NCBI GenBank assembly: GCA_013360585.1
Contig: JABWBH010000009.1
Span: 42,639-106,638, forward strand
DNA length: 64,000 bases
From: Phycisphaerae bacterium
GTDB lineage: Bacteria; Planctomycetota; Phycisphaerae; UBA1845
Reading direction: 5' to 3'
The notes below the pieces were generated by a model that saw nothing but the letters and a program-made list of their open reading frames with translations, was not told the origin of the DNA and searched no databases. Each line of letters begins with the position of its first letter. Within the stretch, counting starts at the first letter, position 1. Both the position numbers and the translations under genes were made by a program. This document shows positions 1 to 7,693 of this stretch, piece after piece.

Positions 1-2056
1 GGGTTCCATCGAGATTCATGCAAAGCGCGGTGGTGGCCGCGAACGTCTGAGGTTGCGCGCGGCGGTTCCCGTGGTCTCCCGTGTGTCCGTCGTAGTAAAG
101 GACAAAGTGATTCGCGTCGTTCGGAACTTTGTAAACACTGACCATCGTGTTGCCGTCGCCGCTGAAGGCGAGCCTGCGGAGCGATCGGCTGAAGAACAGA
201 GTCGGACATTCCGCGGCGGTCGTGTCCCAGAGGAATCCGCCGTCTTGACCGAAGGCGACGCGCCGCCCGTCCGGAGACATCGCCAGCACGGGGGCCAGAT
301 CCCAGCCGACGGACACCGAGGCGAAGATTTCGCCCGTTTCGAGCGACCACAGGTTCAGTTCGCCGCTATCGGCATCCACGATTCCCGCGAGACGCGTTCC
401 GTCCGCGCTGATCGCCGCGGTGTCGGGGACGGGTCCGCGCATCTGCACGAGAACGTCGAACTGCGCCAGCGACGGAAACCAGGCGCCGACGCGCCCGGAT
501 TCGCAAACGACCGTGACGAGGTCGTCCGGCTCGTTCAGCGCCCACGCAAGGATCGGCTCGCCGCAATCGAGAAAAGAGTCAAACTGCTCGACGCGGTTGA
601 GAAGATGGCGCCACTCCCAGCGTTCCGGGTGTTCGCCGGCGGCCTTCAGCCAGGTCGAGGCCGCGGCCGGGTCATTGTACCTCAGGGAGGCGGACGCCGC
701 GTCGACGGCGGCGCGGTACGACTGCCACACCGCGGAGATCAGGGCGTCCGCACGCTCACCGGCGACGCGTTCCGCACGACGCGAGATCTGCCGCTGCCGC
801 AGCGACACCCCGGTAGCCGTCGCCATCGCCACGAAGGCGAGGACCATCGCGGCGGCGACCGCGCGATGACGGCGGGCGAACTTGCGAAGCTGATACACCA
901 CCGACGTCGGACGGGCGAGAATCGGCTGCTGACGGAGATACCGGCGGATATCCGCGGCCATGTCGGCGGCGGAGGCATACCGGCGGTCGGGGTCCTTCTC
1001 CAGCGCCTTGCCGACGATCACCTCGACGTCGCCGCTCAACGCCCGGCGGACGGTTCCCAGCCGCGTCGGCTCCTCCTCGCGGATGATCCTCATGCATTCG
1101 TGCAGCAGCTTGCCCTCGAGCGCATAAGGAAGCCGCCCCGTCAGCAGTTCGCAGGCAATGACCCCCAGGGTGTAGACGTCGCTTCGGGCGTCAAGGCTTG
1201 AAGCGTCGCCCGACGCCTGCTCCGGACTCATGTAGTGGACCGTGCCGATGAGTTGACCGACGGTCGTTTGCAGCGTCACTCTCTGTCGATCGACATCGAG
1301 GGCGCGGGCGACCCCGAAATCGAGGATCTTCGGCTGCGGACCGAGGTCCGTTCCGCTGCCGGACCGATCCGGCACGATGAGGATGTTGGCGGGCTTCAGA
1401 TCGCGGTGAACGATGCCGTTAAGATGCGCGTGATGCAGGGCGTCGCACAGTCGCGCGAGGATCTCCAGAAGCTCATGCGTCGAGCACGCATGAAGGCGCG
1501 CAAACTCACGCAGCGGAAGACCCTCGACCAGCTCCATCGCGAAAAAAGGCGCCTCCACGCCGCCTGAGACGGCGCTCCCGGCGTGGTAGATGCGCGCAAT
1601 CCCGGGATGACTGAGCTGCCCGAGCAATTGCACTTCCTGCCGGAACCGGCGAAGCAGCGTCGGCGTTGAATTCTCCGGGCGGATCACCTTCAGCGCGACG
1701 CGCCGGCGAGGACCCTGCTGCTCGGCTTCGTAGACGACGCCCATCCCCCCCTCGCCGAGCACCCGGAGGATCCGGTAGTCCCCGATCGATCCCGGGATCG
1801 CCGGCGTGTTCGCGCGGGACGCGGACGACTCCTCCGCGACGTGATTCACCGCCAGCGCCAGCCTCTCCGCCACGGCGCCGCACGCCGCGGACTCAAGGAA
1901 GGGCAGGGGTTCGGCGTCGGCGGACAGCAGGTCCAGAACGGCTTCGCACATCGCGGCGTCCGCACCGCACGACCGGCGCACGAACGCCTCGCGCTGATCG
2001 GCGGGCAGGGCGCACGCCTGGAAAAACAACGCCTTGATCCGCCCGAAGTCGTTCAT
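1..2056 (-). CDS. Ser/Thr protein kinase with C-terminal WD-like repeats (partial)
   Basis: Only the first 685 codons are visible; the frame is open to the window edge, so the C-terminus is missing. The kinase domain lies at about residues 93-375, with the glycine loop GEGGMGVVYE at 101-110, catalytic Lys at 123, HRDLKPAN at 217-224 and DFG at 246-248, so it should be active. A hydrophobic segment at about 399-419 probably anchors it in the membrane. The part beyond about residue 500 has spaced 'SPDGRRVAF'-type strands typical of WD40 propellers. An N-terminal segment of about 90 residues precedes the kinase, as in many planctomycete kinases. The ATG overlaps the TGA of the upstream ECF sigma gene (ATGA), implying coupled translation and a shared signalling role. 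The target is not evident. Confidence 0.93.
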   Translation of the reverse strand, partial: MNDFGRIKALFFQACALPADQREAFVRRSCGADAAMCEAVLDLLSADAEPLPFLESAACGAVAERLALAVNHVAEESSASRANTPAIPGSIGDYRILRVLGEGGMGVVYEAEQQGPRRRVALKVIRPENSTPTLLRRFRQEVQLLGQLSHPGIARIYHAGSAVSGGVEAPFFAMELVEGLPLREFARLHACSTHELLEILARLCDALHHAHLNGIVHRDLKPANILIVPDRSGSGTDLGPQPKILDFGVARALDVDRQRVTLQTTVGQLIGTVHYMSPEQASGDASSLDARSDVYTLGVIACELLTGRLPYALEGKLLHECMRIIREEEPTRLGTVRRALSGDVEVIVGKALEKDPDRRYASAADMAADIRRYLRQQPILARPTSVVYQLRKFARRHRAVAAAMVLAFVAMATATGVSLRQRQISRRAERVAGERADALISAVWQSYRAAVDAASASLRYNDPAAASTWLKAAGEHPERWEWRHLLNRVEQFDSFLDCGEPILAWALNEPDDLVTVVCESGRVGAWFPSLAQFDVLVQMRGPVPDTAAISADGTRLAGIVDADSGELNLWSLETGEIFASVSVGWDLAPVLAMSPDGRRVAFGQDGGFLWDTTAAECPTLFFSRSLRRLAFSGDGNTMVSVYKVPNDANHFVLYYDGHTGDHGNRRAQPQTFAATTALCMNLDGT

Positions 2057-2631
2057 CCAGACGGTCCCGCGGGGCCTCGCAGCGCCGAAGTCAGCCACGC
2101 CCGCGCAAGCCGCCAGTGCCGCTCCACCGTGGGCACCGATACAGACAGCACGCCAGCGACTTCCTCCATCGTCATCCCGGTGAAAAAGCGCAGCTCGACG
2201 ATCCGGTAAAGACCCGCGTCCGTTTCCGCCAGGCGCGTGAGCACCTCGTCCAGCTCGACAAGATCAACGTCGCCCGACTCATCGGCGATCCCGCTGAGCG
2301 TCACCCGCTCCAGACCGCCGCCGCGCTTGACCGCGCGCCGCGCACGGGCGTGATCGATCAGAATCCGGCGCATCTGCGTCGCCGCGACCGCCATGAAATG
2401 ACGCCGATCAGCCCACACCACGCGGTTCTGATCGACCATCTTCAGATACGCTTCGTGAACCAGCATCGTCGGCTGGATCGTGGCCTGTCGAGACTCCCGC
2501 GCGAGGTACCCCGCGGCCAGCGATCGCAGTTCGTCGTAGACGAGAGGCATCAGGCACGAGGCAGCGGAGGCATCCCCGCCCGACAGGGCCTGAACCATGC
2601 GGGTTGCATCCTCGCCGGGGTGGTCAGCCAA
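2053..2631 (-). CDS. ECF-type RNA polymerase sigma factor, TIGR02999-like
   Basis: A sigma-70 family factor of about 192 residues. LVHEAYLKMV and the following W-x-DRRHFMAVAA segment match region 2 of the ECF class found with Ser/Thr kinases in Planctomycetota; GMTMEEVAGVLSVS near the C-terminus is the region 4 helix-turn-helix. The chosen start is a TTG at 2631 because GGGAGGAGG lies six bases upstream of it; a GTG at 2658 would add nine residues but has no clear ribosome site. The stop overlaps the kinase start by ATGA. In this class the kinase or its propeller is thought to control sigma activity (family knowledge). No anti-sigma gene is adjacent. Confidence 0.92.
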   Translation of the reverse strand: MADHPGEDATRMVQALSGGDASAASCLMPLVYDELRSLAAGYLARESRQATIQPTMLVHEAYLKMVDQNRVVWADRRHFMAVAATQMRRILIDHARARRAVKRGGGLERVTLSGIADESGDVDLVELDEVLTRLAETDAGLYRIVELRFFTGMTMEEVAGVLSVSVPTVERHWRLARAWLTSALRGPAGPSG

Positions 2632-2883
2632 GGAACGCCTCCTCCCAATACAAAACACAGGGCAAGCCCCGGGATCCTAACCGGTGCAGACCGATTCCGC
2701 AGCCTTGGTCGACCCGCCGTGGCCGATAATCGGACCTGAAACGGGGTCCGAAGGAGCCCCCGAACCGGGTTCAAAAGGATTCTCTCAGGGATTTGATGGG
2801 TTGCTTCGCCGTTCTACGCGATACCGATGTGCCCGGCACGCGCCGGGCCGTCACAACGGGGTGATACAGGGGGTCGGACGATC

Positions 2884-3912
2884 ATGAGGCGAACATTTTC
2901 ACGACAACCGGTGCGGGTCGCGGCGGGGCTGACCCTCTTTGCGGCGGGCGCTCCCGCCCGGGCGGACATCCTTGACGACATTCTGGACCTGGCCAAGGGA
3001 GCGAAAACCTACGCCCTGTCGGCGCGGGACCGGGCGATCGAAGCCCGGAACAACGCCGCCGCGGCGCGCGACAGCGCGAGCGAGATCCGTGATGAACTGC
3101 GTGAGAGCCTGTCCCACCTGTCGGAGGAAATGCGCTCCGCGATCCGCAACGGCGCCGAAGACCTGCAACGTCAGCTTGTCGAGGAGCGGGAAGGGCTTGA
3201 CGCCTTTACCGCTGGACCGGACGGATGCTCGACGGGCGAGTGCGTGCCGTTCCGCGAGCGCCTGATCGACATGCTGGAGCAGATTGAGACGGTCTTCAAC
3301 GCCGTGCTGGTCATCTCGGACGCCGAGGACTTTCAGATCGACCTGCATCGAGAGCGCGAGCTGATCCGCCAGCTTCCGGGGCGACTGCTGTTCCCGCTGT
3401 ACCGCAGCGGCCTGTTCAACGATGACACGCTGCTCAGCGCGCTGCGCGAGGCGTCCGACGACCTGGTCATCGTGGCGGAGGTGATTCAGGAGGATCGCGA
3501 GCGGGCATGTGCCTACGTGGTCGAAAACGAGGCGGCGGCGGAGGAGGCGATCGAAAGTCTTCAGGACAAAGCGCGGGTGCTGAAGATTGCCGGCAAGCTC
3601 TTCTCGGCGCTGGGGAAGATTCCGATTCAGCCGGAAGCGGCGGCGTGGGGCTGGGTGGGCGTGGTCGTGAAACTCGAACCGGCGGAGAAGGTCGCCACGG
3701 CGCTGGAAGGGCTGTCCGACGCGCTCGAGTCGGCGTCGGATTCGGCGTCGAAGCGCATCCGCGAATGCACGAAGGGCGGCGAGAACAGCAAGATCAAGGA
3801 GAACCAGAAGGAGATGATGAAAGACCTCGAGAAGCTCCTTCGACGGCAGAAGGATCTTCAAACGGACGTCGATCGGATTCTCGAACTGCTTGAGGACGAT
3901 CCGAACCCGTAG
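2884..3912 (+). CDS. Exported coiled-coil protein of unknown function
   Basis: The gene encodes 342 residues. The ATG at 2884 gives a basic then hydrophobic N-terminus ending in APARA, a plausible signal peptide of about 27 residues. A later in-frame start would lose it, and upstream starts give no better one. Residues of about 35-90 are an alanine/arginine/glutamate-rich helical stretch, and residues of about 305-340 form a second charged coiled coil (KENQKEMMKDLEKLLRRQKD). One Cys pair (DGCSTGEC) lies near residue 120. It is transcribed divergently from the sigma/kinase pair, about 250 bases away. No enzyme motif is visible. It may be a periplasmic or cell-surface structural protein, but that is only inference. 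Confidence 0.75.
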   Translation: MRRTFSRQPVRVAAGLTLFAAGAPARADILDDILDLAKGAKTYALSARDRAIEARNNAAAARDSASEIRDELRESLSHLSEEMRSAIRNGAEDLQRQLVEEREGLDAFTAGPDGCSTGECVPFRERLIDMLEQIETVFNAVLVISDAEDFQIDLHRERELIRQLPGRLLFPLYRSGLFNDDTLLSALREASDDLVIVAEVIQEDRERACAYVVENEAAAEEAIESLQDKARVLKIAGKLFSALGKIPIQPEAAAWGWVGVVVKLEPAEKVATALEGLSDALESASDSASKRIRECTKGGENSKIKENQKEMMKDLEKLLRRQKDLQTDVDRILELLEDDPNP

Positions 3913-4431
3913 TCGTTGTGGTTCGTCCGACCTTGCGGCTTGCTTGTCCCGCCCGGCGCGTCTTTGACCCGCGAGGACGCGCCGGAATCGCGGCGCCGAT
4001 CACGGACCTCCGGTTCTTTCCCTGAACCGCAGGCATTCAACCTGCGCGAATCCTCCCCCGGATGCACGCCCGTCGATTCACGGGTCCGCGCAGGCTGACC
4101 CCCGCGGCTCGGATACGGATCGCACCTCACCGCCTGCGCGACGCATCCCCCCGCAAGGTCCGCTCTGCGTCCTCCGCGTTCTCTGCGGTTGATGGGCTGC
4201 CGGATGTGAGGCGTCCGCTTCCTCACCCGTCGAAACCGCGTTCGTCCGCGAAAACCGGGCCGTCCGGCGCCGGATTTCGCCGGTCGGCCTCTCCCGACTT
4301 GAAAAACTCCCCTCGGATTGCGACAATCGAAGAGCGATCGGGTGGTAGGGAGCCCGGTCGTGCCGTGCGAGCAGCCTGCCTTCCGCGCGGGGTTTCAAAG
4401 GTCGTCGAATTCTCAGGAGGAGCACAGGGGA
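3913..4431. other. Intergenic region with degenerate palindromic repeats
   Basis: 519 bases without a convincing gene. It holds a partial copy of the GGACC/GGTCC palindromic repeat (3998-4016), a degenerate inverted pair around 4024-4051 resembling the one at 17456-17484, and an imperfect 9-base tandem repeat at 4163-4190 (units CTCTGCGTC, CTCCGCGTT, CTCTGCGGT). The only functional site is the ribosome-binding sequence AGGAGG near 4420 for the next gene. Confidence 0.6.
4163..4190. repeat. 9-base tandem repeat, CTCTGCGTC type
   Basis: Three imperfect 9-base units in a row. Read on the minus strand, the units translate as runs such as AENAEDAE, a phrase often seen in spurious annotations of many bacteria. 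I treat it as non-coding. Confidence 0.55.
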
Positions 4432-5880
4432 ATGATTCGCAAAGCATCAGCGTTGGCGGTGGTGTTGATGTTCGCCGTCCGGGCGGGGGCTCAGGTTGGT
4501 CCGGACGTCATCACGGGCAGCCTGTCGGAACTGGAGCGCTGGGGGACGGTCAACGGATACACCGCGTTTTCGGTGGGAACGATCTCCTGCAACATCGGGG
4601 ATCAGAATCTGGAGTGGATCGCCGACAGCAACCGCCACCCCGTGATCGCACAGAATCTTTACCGGCTGAAGGACGGGCAATTCGAGCAGATCGGAATGAG
4701 CTGGCTGAAGCACGGGTTCTGCGCCTTGCAGCAGACGCTGTGCTCTGACCAGTGCAACGGCGGGTTCGGATGTCTGGACTACCTGTCGGTCAACTGCTCC
4801 GATCCCTACAGCGCGGGGCTGAACGGGAATCAGTTCGGGCTGGGACCGCGATCCGAGGTCAACCCGGTGACCGGTTCTTTCCCGTGGCCTTACGGCGATT
4901 ACCCGATCGTGAACGATCTGTCCTTCCGTCTTCAGGTGAACAACCGGGACTTGAACCCCAGCCGCAACGAAGGCGCGCTGTACTTCATCGAAGGACACTA
5001 TGTCCACCGTCAGGATGCGACACGGGACAACGACAACAACAATGCGTCGTACCGCCGCGTGCGCGTCGTTGGAAGCGAGCCGAACTACAACCTCTTCTTC
5101 GTCGACGGGACGACGACGCAGCAGATGCGTCCGGCGATCCTGGCGTGGGAGGACTTTGATTCGACGGTCAAGAGCGCGACGATCGACGTTCCGTCCGACG
5201 GACGGTTCATCGTCGCCTACAAAGTGACGGACAACGGCGACGGAACGTACAACTACGAGTACGCCGTCTACAACATGAACTCGCACCGTTCCGGCCAGTC
5301 CTTCACGATCCCGGTGACTCCGGGCGCCATCGTGACCAACGTCGGCTACCACGACATCGACCATCACAGCGGCGAGGGCGAAAACGGCGGCGCGTACAAG
5401 GGGACGGACTGGGCGGTCACGGTGGGCGACGGGTTCATCACGTGGACGACCGATGATTACGACACGGACGTGAACGCCAACGCGCTGCGCTGGGGAACCC
5501 TGTTCAACTTCCGCTTCACGGCGAACGTCGCACCGGGACTGAGCACGGCGATTCTCGGGCTGTTCCGTCCGGGCACGCCTGACGCGGTCGACGTGGACGT
5601 CCTCGGACCGGGCGGCGACACGACGGTGCCCTGCGGCGCGATCAAGAAATTCGTCGCCCGCTGCAACCCCACCAGCGGCAAGGTGATCGGCAAGGTGGTG
5701 ACGAACAACGACGCGTATGACGGGCTTCCGGTCGAAATCGGCATCGACGGCAACGTTCGTTCCGTGGCGCTTGTCAACCGCCGGGCGAAATATTCGCGGA
5801 TCGCCGGTCCGGGGAGTCACACGGTCGAGCTGGTGACGCCCGCCGCGTGCAAAGACCCGATCGAAGTGAACTGCGACTGA
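4432..5880 (+). CDS. Secreted protein with Cys-bearing C-terminal domain, unknown function
   Basis: 482 residues. The ATG at 4432 follows CAGGAGGAGC and begins a clear signal peptide (MIRKASALAVVLMFAVRAGA). The central part has motifs such as SNRHPVIAQNLYRL and GMSWLKHGFCAL, which I recall as recurring in secreted planctomycete proteins without assigned function. An Asp/Asn-rich loop (DNDNNNAS) lies near residue 200. The last 85 residues or so form a separate domain with PC, ARC, AAC and a final NCD, which is repeated in the protein at 54413-54877. It is transcribed alone and ends at a strong terminator. It is probably extracellular or periplasmic; no catalytic residues are recognised. Confidence 0.82.
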   Translation: MIRKASALAVVLMFAVRAGAQVGPDVITGSLSELERWGTVNGYTAFSVGTISCNIGDQNLEWIADSNRHPVIAQNLYRLKDGQFEQIGMSWLKHGFCALQQTLCSDQCNGGFGCLDYLSVNCSDPYSAGLNGNQFGLGPRSEVNPVTGSFPWPYGDYPIVNDLSFRLQVNNRDLNPSRNEGALYFIEGHYVHRQDATRDNDNNNASYRRVRVVGSEPNYNLFFVDGTTTQQMRPAILAWEDFDSTVKSATIDVPSDGRFIVAYKVTDNGDGTYNYEYAVYNMNSHRSGQSFTIPVTPGAIVTNVGYHDIDHHSGEGENGGAYKGTDWAVTVGDGFITWTTDDYDTDVNANALRWGTLFNFRFTANVAPGLSTAILGLFRPGTPDAVDVDVLGPGGDTTVPCGAIKKFVARCNPTSGKVIGKVVTNNDAYDGLPVEIGIDGNVRSVALVNRRAKYSRIAGPGSHTVELVTPAACKDPIEVNCD

Positions 5881-5916
5881 TCCCTGGTTCGACGGACCAG
5901 GAGCTACGCAAAACGA

Positions 5917-5960
5917 CGGTCGCGGCGTCGATGACCCAGGCGCCGCGACCGCTTTTTTTT
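5917..5960 (+). terminator. Intrinsic terminator after the secreted-protein gene
   Basis: An 11-base perfect stem, CGGTCGCGGCG (5917-5927) with CGCCGCGACCG (5941-5951), is followed by CTTTTTTTT. On the minus strand the same stem is followed by TCGTTTTG, so it may also stop the convergent aldehyde dehydrogenase transcript, whose stop codon lies at 5959-5961. Confidence 0.9.
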
Positions 5961-7431
5961 ACCCCGGTCCCTGCCGTCCGGCGCCTCGAAGGCGGACGCA
6001 CACGTTCTTCGGCTCGGTGAAGAACCGCAGCGCCTCTTCTCCGCCTTCACGCCCCACGCCGCTGTGACGCATCCCGCCGAAGGGCACGCGCAGATCGCGC
6101 ACCAGCCAGCAGTTCACCCACACCGTTCCGGCGATCAGCGCGTCCGCCACGCGGTGCGCCCGGTCCAGATCGCGCGTCCACAGCGTCGCCGACAGACCGT
6201 AATCCGTGTCGTTCGCCGCGACGACTGCCTCCACCTCGTCGTCAAACGGTCTGACGGTCACGACCGGACCGAAGATCTCCTCGCGGTCGGTCAGGCATCC
6301 GGCGGGCAGCCCGGTGATCACCGTCGGCGGCAGGAAGAACCCGCCCGCGCAGCGGTCGTTCACTCCCGGCGGCACGTCTCCGCCGCACTCGATCCGCCCC
6401 CCCTCCCCGACCGCCAGCCGGATGCACGACCGGACTTTGTCGAAATGCGAGCGGCTGACCAGCGCGCCGAGATCGCATCCGGCCTCGAGCGGGTCACCGA
6501 CTTTGAGCGCCTTCGTCGCGGCGACGAACCGCTCCAGGAACGGCGCGTAGGCCGAGCGCTCCACGAGAATCCGCGACCCGCACAGGCAGATCTGCCCTTG
6601 ATTCGAGAACGCCGCGCGCACGCTCACCGCGACCGCCTCGTCGAGATCGGCGTCGGCGAAGACCACGTTCGGGTTTTTCCCGCCGAGTTCGAGGGAGAGC
6701 TTCTTGAACATCGGCGCGGCGGTCGCGGCGATGCCCCGGCCGGTCTTCGTCCCGCCGGTGAATGATATCGTCGCGACCCGCGGGTGTTCGACCAGCGCCT
6801 GTCCGGCGCCGGCGCCCGAACCGTGAACGATATTGAGCACGCCCGGCGGAAGACCGGCTTCCACGCAGACCTCCGCCAGCAGGTGCGCCGTCATCGGCGT
6901 CACTTCCGACGGCTTCGCCACGGCGGTATTCCCCGTAGCGATCGCAGGCGCCACCTTCCACGTCAGCAGGTACAGCGGCAGATTCCACGGCGAGATCAGG
7001 CCTGCGACGCCACGGGGCCGGCGCAGCGTGTAATTGATCGCCTCGCGGTCGGTGACGTGCAGTTCGGATTTCTCATGCAGGATCGCCGTGGCGAAGAAGC
7101 GGAGGTTCTTCACCGCCCGCGGAATGTCCACGCCCCTCGCCGCCGACAGCGGTTTACCCGTGTCCACCGACTCCGCCCGGGCGAATTCGTCGAGGCGGGA
7201 TTCGATCAGGTCGGCGATCCGCAGCATCACGCGGCACCGCGCCTCAGCCGGCGTCGCCGACCACGCGGGAAACGCCGCCGCCGCCGCCTGCACCGCCGCC
7301 TCGACGTCCCGCGCGTCCCCCTCCGCCACCCGCGAGTACACGCGCCCCGTCGCCGGTTCAACATTGTCGAGATACGCCCCGCCCGCCGGCGGAACGAACC
7401 GACCCGCGATGAACTGCTCGATGGACTGCAT
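5959..7431 (-). CDS. NAD-dependent aldehyde dehydrogenase (ALDH8 / muconic semialdehyde type)
   Basis: 490 residues from the ATG at 7431, the usual family length. An upstream ATG at 7497 would add 22 unconserved residues, and neither start has a clear ribosome site. It oxidises an aldehyde to an acid with NAD. PWN is at 148-150, the general-base Glu in LELGG at about 248, and the nucleophile Cys in GQICLCGSR at about 282. The C-terminal stretch (GTVWVNCWLVRDLRVPFGG) is typical of 2-aminomuconate and 2-hydroxymuconate semialdehyde dehydrogenases and ALDH8A1. No other aromatic-ring cleavage or kynurenine genes are nearby, so the substrate is uncertain. It appears to be a single-gene unit. Confidence 0.9.
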   Translation of the reverse strand: MQSIEQFIAGRFVPPAGGAYLDNVEPATGRVYSRVAEGDARDVEAAVQAAAAAFPAWSATPAEARCRVMLRIADLIESRLDEFARAESVDTGKPLSAARGVDIPRAVKNLRFFATAILHEKSELHVTDREAINYTLRRPRGVAGLISPWNLPLYLLTWKVAPAIATGNTAVAKPSEVTPMTAHLLAEVCVEAGLPPGVLNIVHGSGAGAGQALVEHPRVATISFTGGTKTGRGIAATAAPMFKKLSLELGGKNPNVVFADADLDEAVAVSVRAAFSNQGQICLCGSRILVERSAYAPFLERFVAATKALKVGDPLEAGCDLGALVSRSHFDKVRSCIRLAVGEGGRIECGGDVPPGVNDRCAGGFFLPPTVITGLPAGCLTDREEIFGPVVTVRPFDDEVEAVVAANDTDYGLSATLWTRDLDRAHRVADALIAGTVWVNCWLVRDLRVPFGGMRHSGVGREGGEEALRFFTEPKNVCVRLRGAGRQGPG

Positions 7432-7562
7432 CCGCGTCAGCGTACCGCGCGGCCCCTGATCCGGCACGCGGAGGCGTCGGGGCGCCGAGAGGGGCATAAG
7501 CGACGAATCTGGTCAAGCTTGGTTGAAGAAACGGGGTTTGTCAGACCGACCGAATACGCCTT

Positions 7563-7609
7563 GAGCGACCCTGCGGAGCGACCCTGCGGAGCGACCCTGC
7601 GGAGCGACC
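7563..7609. repeat. 13-base tandem repeat, about 3.7 copies
   Basis: Unit GAGCGACCCTGCG occurs three times without change and then partially. It lies in the 262-base gap between the aldehyde dehydrogenase start and the symporter stop. No function is apparent. Confidence 0.9.
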
Positions 7610-7693
7610 GTCGCCGCCCCCGAATTTAGACCGGTTTAGGCGTTAGGCTAAATTTAGTCGGAGGGCTGAATATCGACGCCGAAACTCGGACGA

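Noticed and set aside
53..1201. Plus-strand frame opposite the kinase
   Set aside because: The minus strand encodes an intact kinase plus propeller; the plus-strand peptide has no recognisable features.
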